A program made the position numbers and the translations under genes. A stretch of DNA of 41,526 nt from Opitutaceae bacterium (GTDB taxonomy: Bacteria; Verrucomicrobiota; Verrucomicrobiia; Opitutales; Opitutaceae). The notes beneath the pieces are model-generated. The model saw only the letters and a program-made list of their open reading frames with translations. It had not been told where the DNA came from and searched no databases. The stretch covers positions 1-41,526 of the forward strand of contig JANQKI010000246.1 of the NCBI GenBank assembly GCA_028281165.1, read 5' to 3'. Numbering within the stretch: the stretch's first letter is position 1; each line of letters begins with the position of its first letter. Below are positions 18,711-27,742 of the stretch, one piece after another.

Positions 18711-20195
18711 ATGATACGTTCCATACGATCCCAAGCTCAATTTTACTATGGCGGACTCGTAGTGGCATTAGTGAGCTTGATTCTGGTTGGATTTAACTAC
18801 TACGAAAGGTTTGGTCGCTTAAAAACTTTGGACGAACGGCTAGACGAGCAATTGACTATCGCGCGACCCTTGATGTTTAGGGGTCCCGAGGAGCGCCCGC
18901 CGCCCAGAAGAGAGGAGCGCGGCGAGGATCTCAGAAGACCCGAGAAACGGAAGCCTCCGCCTCCAGATAGATTCGACCCCCTGCCTAAACTGCGAAAGGA
19001 GATAGAAGTGGCTCGCTTTCGCGAGGGTCCTCAAGGAGAAGAGGTATTGGCTAGCCTCATACGAGACGGCTTCTACGTTTTGGGCTTCAAACCCAATGGA
19101 GAGGAGCTCTTTAGGAGCGAAAACGCTCCGGATGCAGTAGTGCCGTGGGTAAATAAGCGAGATCGGGCAAAGAAACGGGATCGGGATAGTTTCCAACGTT
19201 GGAGCGGGGATTTTCGCGAAGCGATTCAATTTGGACAGGGACGCGGGTATCTGTTGGTTGGGACTGATGCGTCTCGTCTTCACGAAGGATTGAATGAGTT
19301 GATGCTGAAATTAAGTCTAGTTTGCTTCGCCTTAACGGGGGTCGTGTTGGCGATCGGCTGGATTTTAATGGGGAAAGCCCTCAGGCCGATTGACCAGATT
19401 ACCAAAGTGGCCCAAAGCATTTGCGAAGGTGACAGTAACCGTAGAATCGATACGGATTCTATAAGGAATGAGCTGGGACCGCTAGGAAGGATTTTGAATA
19501 CAACCTTCGATCGACTGGTTAGATCGGTTCAACAGCAAATTCGCATCACGGCCGACGCATCTCATGAGTTGCGAACCCCGGTTTCGGTCATCCTGGCGGA
19601 CTGCGATCTGGCTTTGAGGAAGGAAAGTTCCTCCGAGAGAAAACAGGAGACGATCGAGCTTTGCCGCGACACCGCTTTGCATATGAAAAGCTTGATCGAG
19701 TCTTTGACCCAGATGGCTCGTTGGGATTCCTCATCCGACGTCCTCAAAAAAGAGAAATGCGATTTAGGTCAGATAGCCGAGCAGACCGCAAAGATGTTCA
19801 CACCCTTGGCTGAAGAAAAGAATGTCGAGATTATAATAGAAACGACGCCTTGCGAAACATTCTGCGATCCGCTGGCCATCAAGCAAACTTTGGCGAATCT
19901 AATCTCTAACGCCATTCACTATAATAAGCCGTCAGGAAAAGTGACTATTCGTACGAAACGTATTGGAAAATCGAATATCATCGAAGTCGAAGACACTGGA
20001 TTTGGAATCTCTTCTCAAGACCTGCCTAAAATATTCGAGCGCTTCTATCGCATCGACAAAGCGCGTGAAATCGAAGAGGGCCACAGCGGCCTCGGTCTAT
20101 CTATCAGCAAAGCGATCGTTGAAGCCCACGGAGGCAGCATCGAAGCCTATAGCCAAAAGGGAATTGGAAGCCGCTTTGTCATTCAGCTTCCATAG
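18711..20195 (+). CDS. EnvZ/QseC-type membrane sensor histidine kinase
   Basis: 494 residues from the ATG at 18711; the frame is open from 18654, overlapping the regulator, but 'MIRSIRSQAQFYYGG' directly before the first helix is the more natural start. Helix 1 is at about 15-35 and helix 2 at about 195-220. The periplasmic part between contains a striking Pro/Arg/Glu-rich stretch (about 58-90). Then come a HAMP domain ('GKALRPIDQI'), HisKA with H285 in 'ADASHELRTPVS', and an ATPase domain with 'NLISNAIHYN', 'EDTGFGI', 'FERFYRID' and 'GHSGLGLSI'. It forms an operon with the response regulator. The stimulus is unknown; the charged sensor may bind metal or another ion (speculation). Confidence 0.94.
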   Translation: MIRSIRSQAQFYYGGLVVALVSLILVGFNYYERFGRLKTLDERLDEQLTIARPLMFRGPEERPPPRREERGEDLRRPEKRKPPPPDRFDPLPKLRKEIEVARFREGPQGEEVLASLIRDGFYVLGFKPNGEELFRSENAPDAVVPWVNKRDRAKKRDRDSFQRWSGDFREAIQFGQGRGYLLVGTDASRLHEGLNELMLKLSLVCFALTGVVLAIGWILMGKALRPIDQITKVAQSICEGDSNRRIDTDSIRNELGPLGRILNTTFDRLVRSVQQQIRITADASHELRTPVSVILADCDLALRKESSSERKQETIELCRDTALHMKSLIESLTQMARWDSSSDVLKKEKCDLGQIAEQTAKMFTPLAEEKNVEIIIETTPCETFCDPLAIKQTLANLISNAIHYNKPSGKVTIRTKRIGKSNIIEVEDTGFGISSQDLPKIFERFYRIDKAREIEEGHSGLGLSISKAIVEAHGGSIEAYSQKGIGSRFVIQLP

Positions 20196-20360
20196 TCAAT
20201 TGATTTCCAAGAAGTCGTGGCCACAGCAATAGGATACTGAACAATAAACCCCTTCTTATTCCTCTTTTCCAAAGGTCTATTTGAATGACACTTAGAGGAG
20301 AATTTGAAGACGCGACTACCGATCGCGTGGGAAATCATCGATCCTTTAAAATTCCAAGCC

Positions 20361-20395
20361 AAAAAAACGCCGCCAGGCGAAAACCTGGCGGCGGC
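20361..20395 (-). terminator. Rho-independent terminator of the TonB receptor gene
   Basis: Perfect 10-bp GC-rich stem CGCCGCCAGG / CCTGGCGGCG (20368-20377, 20384-20393) with a 6-nt loop. On the minus strand it is followed by seven Ts (the A tract at 20361-20367). It lies 53 bp after the receptor stop codon. Confidence 0.9.
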
Positions 20396-20447
20396 AAATA
20401 TTTTATGAAACTAAGTAGAGTTTTAGGAGATCCTAAATATATCTAGC

Positions 20448-23400
20448 TTAGAAGCTGAAGGTGTTGGCCACAGACCATGTAGTAGGTGGCTCGATACGGA
20501 ATACACCATAACCTCCGTCCGGATTCGACGCGGTCGGGATGAGACCTTCGCTAGAGAAAGCGTTGTTCACGCCGATTCTCATGCGCCAGTCCATCTTCAG
20601 TCTTTCAAACCGTTGCCTATAAGTAATCCAGAAGTCGACACGATCGTTGGTCGGACCTTCGTACTTTTGGGTAACGTCTTGGGTCAACGATCCTGATTCG
20701 TCGCGCATCAAACCGGTACCGAGGAAAGTCTCGCTTTCCCAGCGCCAAGCTCCACCAACCGCAACGCGCTTGAGGAAGCCTGGCATCTCTTCGCCGAGCT
20801 GGTAGTTGGTGATGAAGTTCCAACGCCACTCGCGAAGCTCTGGGGCAGGAAGACCGTCGAATACCGCGAACTTGTTGACGTCGTTGATCAATTGCTGGAT
20901 GTCGTCATGCAAGAGGCCGGTCTGAGGATTGAGGATCAGCTCATCGTAGTCCGGCTCGACGCCAATGATATTGCCATTACCGTCTTCGCGAACAATCTGA
21001 CGATCATCAAGGTAGAGCCTGCCGCCGATATTCGGATCGAGCCATAAGGGAATACGTTGCTCGAGCCATGATAGCTCAGGCGCGGCGATGTCATTACGAA
21101 CAGACTCCGCCCGCGTACCATTGATCATGATACGCCAGTTTGGAGTTGGGTTGTACGCAAGTTCGATTTCCACACCTTCGGAATCAGTGGAACCAACAGG
21201 CGTTACGATCGCGTTTTGCTGCGGGTTGCGAGAAGTCCAACCATCGGTAATCATTACCGATTCAGTGAACGTTCCATCACCGTTATCCGTATACAAAATC
21301 TGCTGTTCGCCACCAGGGTTATCCAGTTCGAACTCATACGCCGTTAGAAAGCCTTGGGGCGGCGCAGGGATGCCCGTTGCGGCGATTTCCTCGGGCGTAT
21401 TGCTTTCAAGGATATTCACCCAAACGTTATTCGGACGTCCCTTCGGATTTTCGCTGGCTCCAATCTGGGTCGATTCGAAGAAGTTGACTTTCAGATCAAG
21501 CTTGTTCTCCAAAGCGCGAAGCGTGAAACCGATGTCCTTGGTGTCGCCCGACTGCTGCGGCAGACGCTCGCCAAAGATAGTCGTGCGTGTGCCTCCAGCG
21601 ACGAAGTTGCTTGAAGTATTGAAGTGGGCGCTGAAGTTCATGCCCTGCGGAAGCTTCTCGTTGATGAACTGCGGCGTGTGAGCAACGACGCTAAAACCAG
21701 TTGTTTTTTGACCGTTGATGTCCAGACTCGGCGTTTCAGGGATCTCAGCGAAGCCTGTCTCCAGGCCGCGAGCGCCAGTCACCGTTCCATAGTCGAATAC
21801 GGTTACATCATCCCAACGCCATGAGGCAGTGGTCACGATATTGTTATTAGCAAAGTGGCTTTGGAGGATAGCTACTTGAGATTCGACTTCCGAATACGAA
21901 GCGCGACCGCCCCAAGTCCATGTCTGGCTCGGATCGTCGAGGTATTCGTAGAACGTGGAACTGAACGTACCGCGCTCCACGTTATCCAATTTGACTTGGA
22001 TATTGTCGCGCGATACAGGCGCAAAGTGCTCGGCGCCCAAAGATGCCGCCCGAGCGCCGTTCCAGGCAATCATATCATTCAATGTCGCCGGTACGCGTTG
22101 GATAACGTTGACTCCTTGGATGCCATAGGTGCTGGTGTCGAAGTTGCCAAGAAGCGAGTCGCTTACATAAGAGATAAGCTGACTACGCTGAATACCGCCA
22201 ACGTTATTCGCAGTGGCGTCACGGTTTTCGGCAAAGGTATGGAATTCAGGACCTGCAACCGCCGCCATGTGAGTCTCCTGCTGGAAGTTGATCTTGCTGC
22301 GAGAACCATTGAGTGTGAGCACGTGCTTGCCGAGCTTTGATGCCCAGCCATCGCCACCCTTTTCAGCGAAATCGAACTGGTAGAATCCAGTCGCGCGAGT
22401 CGATTCGCGCCATGTGCGCTGGGGCTCGGCGAAAGCGTTACCACCAGTGTAGGCGCGGCCCACATTCGGATTTGGCGAACCGTCCGCGAGGGTCAGCTGA
22501 TTATCGATGTTGTACTGATTGACGCGGCTGAACTTAACGAGGCTATCGCCGTAGTACTGATCGTCATACGCCAGCTCGATACCAAGATCGCCTTCAAGGA
22601 AAGTCTGCTCGAGCGAAATATTGAAGTGCTCCATGTCGCCTTGCTCCATCTTGTTTGGCGTCGCCTGCAACGCTCCACGAAAGTTGATCATGCCCTCATC
22701 GGTGACGACTTGCTGCGGATAGAAGTTCGCGAGATCGGGAGCTAGTCCGCGAGCGCTGGGATAGCTGCCAACAGGCCACTCGAACAGAGTGCGGGTGCCA
22801 ACCGGAACGTGCCAATCGGTATTCGCTCCACCAGGCCATCCATCGGAGCCGCCCGCTTGATCGAACAGACGAGTTTGCATACCCTGGGGCGAACCGTTGA
22901 ATCCTCCTGGCTCGGAGCTATTCGGATCCGGAAAGATAATCGTCAAGCGACGACCGTCGTTCGCATTGATTTCGCCGTTACCCATCAAGTCCGGATAGCC
23001 ATTGGCATTTCCAATCCAGAGATTGTTGGATTGCTCGAGCGGGATGGGGTTGCCATTTTGCCAATCGGCGATGCTGGAATAAAAGCGAGCCGTTACGCCG
23101 TCGTAGAGCGGCTGACCCATTTCGACCCATGGAGTGATGTGGTCGTGCGGCGGGCTTGTATTGGGACGAGCCGCGCGAATTTCTCCTTCCGACCAGAAAG
23201 CGCGGAGGAAAGTATTTTCTGTGGGTTTGAATAGAACATCAGCGAAATAGCGCGTATCACGTTCATAAGCCGCGGTTTGCTCCCAGGCGATGTCTTCGCT
23301 TAGGCCAATCAAGCGGAGGGCTAACTTGTCATCAATAAGACTTCGGTTAATATCCAACACGTATCGATCACTTCCCCAGTCGTCATGACGGGTCTGAATC

Positions 23401-24059
23401 TCGACCGAGTTCCTGAAGTTGGCACGCTTCAAGCCGGCATCCAAGACGCCGCCGGGCGATCCGAGACCGAAGAGGGCCGAGTTCGCGCCACGATTGATGG
23501 TCACGCGATTGATATTGTATCCATCGAAAGGCCTATCAGTGATGAAGAGGTTCATCGTCAAGTCGGCTCGAGCCAACCCACGAACGCGAGTCTCAGTCTG
23601 CTGACGAGCGTTATTACGCTCTTCGCGAACCTGACCATTGTTTTCGAAGGTCTTCGCCGCTTGGTAGTTCCCGTTAATACCAATGGCTTCAGTACCCGCC
23701 GTGTATGTCAAAAGCGATTCGATGTCGGTCGCTCCAATATCGTCCATGAATTCCTTAGTCGCTACAGAAATCGAAGCGCCAACATCCTTGAGACTTGATT
23801 TGAGACGAGTCCCGGCAAGGGTGCTAGTTGCGCGGTACCCCGTATCTTCCGAACCATCGACAGTGAAGGGAGAGAGCTCAAATACTTCTTCCTCTTCTGG
23901 GGTCTGTTGACCATGAAGAGGAGCAAGGTACGCCAACCCTAAGGCCAGCGGTATGAAGTAACGGGAGGAGAGGTAGCGCCCGCACTTTGAGTGGTGTCCT
24001 GTGATTTTATTCAAGTTTATAGTTATTAGAGGGTTGTGGGTTCCGCTTCGAAAAGCCAA
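20448..24059 (-). CDS. TonB-dependent outer-membrane receptor, large Opitutae type
   Basis: 1203 residues. Energy-dependent outer-membrane uptake of a ligand, probably an oligosaccharide. A signal peptide ending near 'LAYLAPLHG' is followed by an acidic stretch and 'FELSPFTVDGSEDTGYRATSTLAGTRLKS'-like TonB box and linker, then a plug domain ('VATKEFMDDIGATDIESLLTYT', 'NRGANSALFGLGSPGG') and a long barrel that ends in aromatic Phe ('ANTFSF'). The start is uncertain: 24059 is TTG, and another TTG at 24014 gives a more compact signal peptide. It is divergent from two LacI regulators, and no SusD homologue is present, as usual in Verrucomicrobia. A strong terminator follows. The ligand cannot be named, but sugar control is suggested by its neighbours. 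Confidence 0.93.
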   Translation of the reverse strand: MAFRSGTHNPLITINLNKITGHHSKCGRYLSSRYFIPLALGLAYLAPLHGQQTPEEEEVFELSPFTVDGSEDTGYRATSTLAGTRLKSSLKDVGASISVATKEFMDDIGATDIESLLTYTAGTEAIGINGNYQAAKTFENNGQVREERNNARQQTETRVRGLARADLTMNLFITDRPFDGYNINRVTINRGANSALFGLGSPGGVLDAGLKRANFRNSVEIQTRHDDWGSDRYVLDINRSLIDDKLALRLIGLSEDIAWEQTAAYERDTRYFADVLFKPTENTFLRAFWSEGEIRAARPNTSPPHDHITPWVEMGQPLYDGVTARFYSSIADWQNGNPIPLEQSNNLWIGNANGYPDLMGNGEINANDGRRLTIIFPDPNSSEPGGFNGSPQGMQTRLFDQAGGSDGWPGGANTDWHVPVGTRTLFEWPVGSYPSARGLAPDLANFYPQQVVTDEGMINFRGALQATPNKMEQGDMEHFNISLEQTFLEGDLGIELAYDDQYYGDSLVKFSRVNQYNIDNQLTLADGSPNPNVGRAYTGGNAFAEPQRTWRESTRATGFYQFDFAEKGGDGWASKLGKHVLTLNGSRSKINFQQETHMAAVAGPEFHTFAENRDATANNVGGIQRSQLISYVSDSLLGNFDTSTYGIQGVNVIQRVPATLNDMIAWNGARAASLGAEHFAPVSRDNIQVKLDNVERGTFSSTFYEYLDDPSQTWTWGGRASYSEVESQVAILQSHFANNNIVTTASWRWDDVTVFDYGTVTGARGLETGFAEIPETPSLDINGQKTTGFSVVAHTPQFINEKLPQGMNFSAHFNTSSNFVAGGTRTTIFGERLPQQSGDTKDIGFTLRALENKLDLKVNFFESTQIGASENPKGRPNNVWVNILESNTPEEIAATGIPAPPQGFLTAYEFELDNPGGEQQILYTDNGDGTFTESVMITDGWTSRNPQQNAIVTPVGSTDSEGVEIELAYNPTPNWRIMINGTRAESVRNDIAAPELSWLEQRIPLWLDPNIGGRLYLDDRQIVREDGNGNIIGVEPDYDELILNPQTGLLHDDIQQLINDVNKFAVFDGLPAPELREWRWNFITNYQLGEEMPGFLKRVAVGGAWRWESETFLGTGLMRDESGSLTQDVTQKYEGPTNDRVDFWITYRQRFERLKMDWRMRIGVNNAFSSEGLIPTASNPDGGYGVFRIEPPTTWSVANTFSF

Positions 24060-24112
24060 AGCGCCACCACCCGCAAAAGCGTAATGCAGTTTGTGTGGGA
24101 GGAAATGCGCAT

Positions 24113-24235
24113 CGATTTGCAGTAGGATATGGTAGTAGGATATCAGCTACGCGCCTTATCAGAAGCGGGGTAATATATTCGCAATTTATAATGGATCTTG
24201 ACCCGGCAGGCACCACGCTCTTTTAGTGCAAATCG
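24113..24235. promoter_or_regulatory. Divergent promoter region with inverted TGCAAATCG copies
   Basis: The 9-mer TGCAAATCG occurs on the minus strand at 24113-24121 and on the plus strand at 24227-24235, just before the first LacI start codon. A perfect TATAAT lies at 24187-24192 on the plus strand, without a good -35. The 9-mers may be LacI-family operator parts; this is inferred only from position and repetition. Confidence 0.35.
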
Positions 24236-24242
24236 TAACATT

Positions 24243-25292
24243 ATGAGCAGGCGAGCAACCATGCAGGACATTGCGGAAAGGACGGGACTTTCCTGCTCCA
24301 CAGTGAGTAGAGCCCTAAGAAACCATCCGGGTATTAGCGATGCTTCTAAACATCTCGTTAAACAGGTAGCGGAAGAAATAGGTTTCACCAAGAATCCACT
24401 TATATCAGCTCTGGTCAGCCATTTTAATCGCTCGCGCCCCGCAAACTTCGCCTCGACCATAGCTTTGGTTCACTGTCTGCCCTGGGAAACCGCCCTCCAT
24501 CCCCACATGTTGCAGTTTCTCGAAGCCGCCCAAAAACAAGCCCAGCAGTTCGGCTATGAGCTCGAGGAGTTTTACTTGAACGAGCCTGGAATGACACCGA
24601 AAAGACTCGTCGACATACTAAAAGCCCGAGGCATTCATGGTATCATTTTAGAGCACTTCTGGCGCGACAACGTAAAACTTGATATCGATTTGAGCAGCTT
24701 TGCCTGCGTCGCGATTGGCTCCTCGATGACTCATCCCCCCGTCCATCGCGTGGATCATCAGCATTTCGAGGAAATGCAAGTCATACTCCGAAAGCTAGTG
24801 GAATATGGATACAAAAGAATCCTCTTTGCCATTTCTCTCGTTTCCGAAAGGACAAATGGCATGCGAAGGCTTACGTCTATTGAAGAATTCAGCCGTCATA
24901 AAGCCAAAGGCATCAGCATAGAAATCTTCACTCCTGAAACGATACAGGACACGGTGGATGGTTTGGATGAACAGATCATGAAACGTAAACCTGACGCCGT
25001 CGTTTCTCTACATGTGGTAGTATTGGAAGAAGTTGTACAGATTGCTCGAGATCGGAATCTCGATCTAGGTATCGGTTGTCTTGGCTGGAATCCGAAAAAG
25101 CCGCATTTCGCAGGTACCGAAGCCTCCTGGGATCGAAAAGGCCAAGTGGCGGTTAACCTTATCGTGGATCAGCTCAACCGGAATGATTTCGGCGTCCCCG
25201 AGAACCCGTCCTATACGCGTGTAAGATGCGGCTGGAGGGACGGATCGTCGCTACCAAATCGCTCGCTAGCAGTAGCCCAAGACTCGAAATAA
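24243..25292 (+). CDS. LacI-family transcriptional regulator (first of a tandem pair)
   Basis: 349 residues from the ATG at 24243; the frame extends back 15 codons to 24198, but 'MSRRATMQDIAERTGLS' is the natural start of the DNA-binding domain. The LacI helix-turn-helix 'MQDIAERTGLSCSTVSRALRNHPGIS' and hinge region are followed by a periplasmic-binding-protein-like effector domain ('ARGIHGIILEHFW', 'YGYKRILFA', 'DAVVSLH', 'VAVNLIVDQLNRN'). It probably senses a sugar or sugar-derived ligand and controls the divergent TonB receptor gene. A second, related LacI gene starts 12 bp downstream. Confidence 0.92.
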   Translation: MSRRATMQDIAERTGLSCSTVSRALRNHPGISDASKHLVKQVAEEIGFTKNPLISALVSHFNRSRPANFASTIALVHCLPWETALHPHMLQFLEAAQKQAQQFGYELEEFYLNEPGMTPKRLVDILKARGIHGIILEHFWRDNVKLDIDLSSFACVAIGSSMTHPPVHRVDHQHFEEMQVILRKLVEYGYKRILFAISLVSERTNGMRRLTSIEEFSRHKAKGISIEIFTPETIQDTVDGLDEQIMKRKPDAVVSLHVVVLEEVVQIARDRNLDLGIGCLGWNPKKPHFAGTEASWDRKGQVAVNLIVDQLNRNDFGVPENPSYTRVRCGWRDGSSLPNRSLAVAQDSK

Positions 25293-25304
25293 GCCATTTC
25301 TCGA

Positions 25305-26339
25305 ATGCAACACGCGAAAAGCCCTTCCATGCAGGCGATCGCCGATTTGGCCGGCGTATCCAAAATGACCGTAAGTCGCATCCTTTCCGGATCGACGACT
25401 CACCGAGCTTCTACAGTCGCTAAAGTCAGGACGGCCGCTCGCGAACTCGGCTATTCGAAGAATCCCATGGTGTCGTCCTTGATGTCGAATCTTCGCTCTG
25501 GAGGCGACGCAACCTTCAGCGCCACGATCGCCATGATCCATTGCAATCCGGCTGAACCGCTGTGGAGACAGAATCTGGTCCTTTTTCACAATGCCGCTAA
25601 GAAGCAGGCAAAAGAAAAAGGATATTCAATCGAGTCCTACAACTTCTACGACTCCAAACGGAATCCCGAAGACCTGCTTCGACATCTAAAGCAGAGACGC
25701 ATCCACGGCATTATTTGGGAACAATTCCCGGATGCAGGAGCGGAACTCGATCTAGACCTGTCTAGCTTTTCTTCCATAGCCTTGGGATTTTCCATAAAAA
25801 AACCAAATCTGCATCGCGTTCATTGCGATCAGCTTGGAGCTGCCCAGTTGGCCTTCCGTCAGCTGCGAAAGCTGGGATATAAGCGCATCTGCTTCGCTAA
25901 TCTGGAGTTCGCCGATCAGATCCTGGATTATCGCAGAAACTCCGCCATTATTGTAGAACAAAAGTGGATACCAAAGGAAGAGCGAGTTCCTCCTATCGAA
26001 AGTCCAACGCTTCCAGGCCTAAAGCGAAAACTCATGAATTGTATCCGAAAATACAAGCCAGATGTCATCGTATCGCTTCATGCGAGGCTCTACAATCACA
26101 TGATTGAGAAGGGAATCTCGGTTCCAGAGGAAATCGGTTTCGCCCACCTCAACGCTCTCAGTTGCGCGATTCCTTTTGCTGGCATCGACTGCAATTGGGA
26201 GACGCGCGGGGAAATCGCCGTCAACCAACTGATCGATATGCTAAACCGAAATGAGCGGGGCATCCCCAAAGATCCTTACATCACCTACGTCGAAGGCAAA
26301 TGGATGGACGGTCCAACGCTTCGATCGAAAACTGGTTGA
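25305..26339 (+). CDS. LacI-family transcriptional regulator (second of a tandem pair)
   Basis: 344 residues. The N-terminal helix-turn-helix is 'MQAIADLAGVSKMTVSRILSG'. The effector domain aligns by eye with the upstream LacI protein: 'RRIHGIIWEQF' against 'RGIHGIILEHF', 'LDLDLSSFSSIALG' against 'LDIDLSSFACVAIG', 'LGYKRICFA' against 'YGYKRILFA' and 'VNQLIDMLNRNERG' against 'VNLIVDQLNRNDFG'. They therefore look like diverged tandem duplicates, co-transcribed with a 12-bp gap. The two may form heteromers or answer to different ligands; this cannot be told from sequence. Confidence 0.92.
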   Translation: MQHAKSPSMQAIADLAGVSKMTVSRILSGSTTHRASTVAKVRTAARELGYSKNPMVSSLMSNLRSGGDATFSATIAMIHCNPAEPLWRQNLVLFHNAAKKQAKEKGYSIESYNFYDSKRNPEDLLRHLKQRRIHGIIWEQFPDAGAELDLDLSSFSSIALGFSIKKPNLHRVHCDQLGAAQLAFRQLRKLGYKRICFANLEFADQILDYRRNSAIIVEQKWIPKEERVPPIESPTLPGLKRKLMNCIRKYKPDVIVSLHARLYNHMIEKGISVPEEIGFAHLNALSCAIPFAGIDCNWETRGEIAVNQLIDMLNRNERGIPKDPYITYVEGKWMDGPTLRSKTG

Positions 26340-26414
26340 ATCGAAGCTGCCAGACTTCGTTAGATCAGAGACAAAGGAGTCTATCAATCGGGAGGATTAA
26401 CAGAATTAAAGCTC

Positions 26415-26458
26415 CAACTACAAATGTAGTTGACATCCTTTTCATAACAATAATTTAT
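26415..26458 (+). promoter_or_regulatory. Putative promoter with an overlapping palindrome before the PQQ-repeat gene
   Basis: A perfect -35 TTGACA (26430-26435) has AT-rich DNA about 15-18 bp downstream as -10. The palindrome CAACTAC-AAAT-GTAGTTG (26415-26432) overlaps the -35, as expected for a repressor operator. Its core CTACAAATGTAG differs by one base from the palindrome core upstream of the ExbD gene. Confidence 0.45.
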
Positions 26459-26480
26459 TCCCTGAAGAAGGAGGAGTGTT

Positions 26481-27719
26481 GTGAAAATCGTGAGAGCATT
26501 TGTTTCGCTGGCCGTCGCCCTAGTTTCGGCAGGCCATCTATTTGCAGGCGACTGGCCTATTTTTATGGGACCTGATGGCGATGGAATCGTCAAAGACTAT
26601 CAGGTATCCACAAATTGGGAACAAGATCAGCCTCAAATCGTTTGGAGAGAAAGCTTAGGATCGGGAAACGCCTCCCTTGCCATCGCGGACGGTAAAGCGG
26701 TTACCACGGGAAACATCGATGACAAGGACATCGTCTGGTGTCTAGACTCCAAAAGCGGCGAAACGCTATGGAAATTCGAATACGATGAACCCAAGATGAC
26801 CGAATGCGGTCCCATTGGACCCTCCTCTACTCCTACCATCGACGGCGATAGGGTCTATACAGTAGGCAATTCAGGGCAACTCTTCTGTTTGAATCTGGCC
26901 ACAGGCGAAGTTGTATGGAAAAAGAACTACATCGAGGACCTAGAGGGCCGAAAGCCGATTTGCGGCTGGGCTGCTTCGCCGTTCATTTCAGGCAGTCGAC
27001 TCATCGTAGATCCAGGGGCCACCGATGGAGCGATTGTAGCCTTGGATAAAATGACGGGCGCATTTCTGTGGAAGTCAGGAGAAGCCAAAGCTGGTTGCGC
27101 CACGCCTTTGCACTATTCCCACGAAGGCAAGAACGCTCTCGCCTTCTTCCAAGGCAACAAATTGATTGGCTACGATCTGGACCGCCAGGGCGAGGTCCTG
27201 TATGAATTTACTTGGCGAACCTTCAATGCCTTCAATGCGAGTAAGCCAAAGTATAAGGATGGGCGCATTTTCATTTCATCCGGCTACGGCGAAGGTTATG
27301 CTGTTGTCAATCTCGCCGGAGATCAGCCCGAGCTCTTGCATCGCGACCGCGAGCTGCCACTGCAATTTCAAAACAGTCTGTTGATAGATGGCGATATTTT
27401 AGGGATCTTTGGAGACAACCGTCACGAGAGTCAGTTCATTCGTATGAATATGGATACAGGAGATATTCATTGGAGACTTCCCTATCCCGGCAATCGGGGA
27501 AACTTGCTAGCGGTAGGCGACAAGATTATAGCCATAACCGAGACGGGAAACATGATCCTTGGCAACGCCACCAAGGAAACCTTCGAGACATTGGCGGAGA
27601 TGGCTATCCTTCCTGAAAAAGTCTGGGCCGTTCCGGCTTTTGCAGACGGACGTATCTACGTTAGAAATACAGAAGGCGAAACAGTGTGCGTGACTCTGCC
27701 ACCTCGCCAATCTTCATAA
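26481..27719 (+). CDS. Exported PQQ-like beta-propeller protein
   Basis: 412 residues with a GTG start and an excellent Shine-Dalgarno GGAGGAG four bases upstream. A signal peptide ends at about 'GHLFAG', and the mature protein opens 'DWPIFMGPDGDG', typical of the PQQ_2/BamB-like propeller proteins abundant in Verrucomicrobia and Planctomycetes. Propeller blades repeat as 'VWCLDSKSGETLWKF', 'LFCLNLATGEVVWKK', 'IVALDKMTGAFLWKS' and 'IRMNMDTGDIHWRL'. Such proteins are rarely true PQQ enzymes; most probably mediate binding in the periplasm. It may belong to the LacI-controlled region, and converges with the HEAT lipoprotein gene. Confidence 0.9.
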   Translation: MKIVRAFVSLAVALVSAGHLFAGDWPIFMGPDGDGIVKDYQVSTNWEQDQPQIVWRESLGSGNASLAIADGKAVTTGNIDDKDIVWCLDSKSGETLWKFEYDEPKMTECGPIGPSSTPTIDGDRVYTVGNSGQLFCLNLATGEVVWKKNYIEDLEGRKPICGWAASPFISGSRLIVDPGATDGAIVALDKMTGAFLWKSGEAKAGCATPLHYSHEGKNALAFFQGNKLIGYDLDRQGEVLYEFTWRTFNAFNASKPKYKDGRIFISSGYGEGYAVVNLAGDQPELLHRDRELPLQFQNSLLIDGDILGIFGDNRHESQFIRMNMDTGDIHWRLPYPGNRGNLLAVGDKIIAITETGNMILGNATKETFETLAEMAILPEKVWAVPAFADGRIYVRNTEGETVCVTLPPRQSS

Positions 27720-27742
27720 TTCGTATTTTTCAATCGAATACG

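Noticed and set aside
27720-27742. CGTATT/AATACG inverted repeat between convergent genes
   Set aside because: Short, AT-rich stem with no T tract; not enough to call a terminator.
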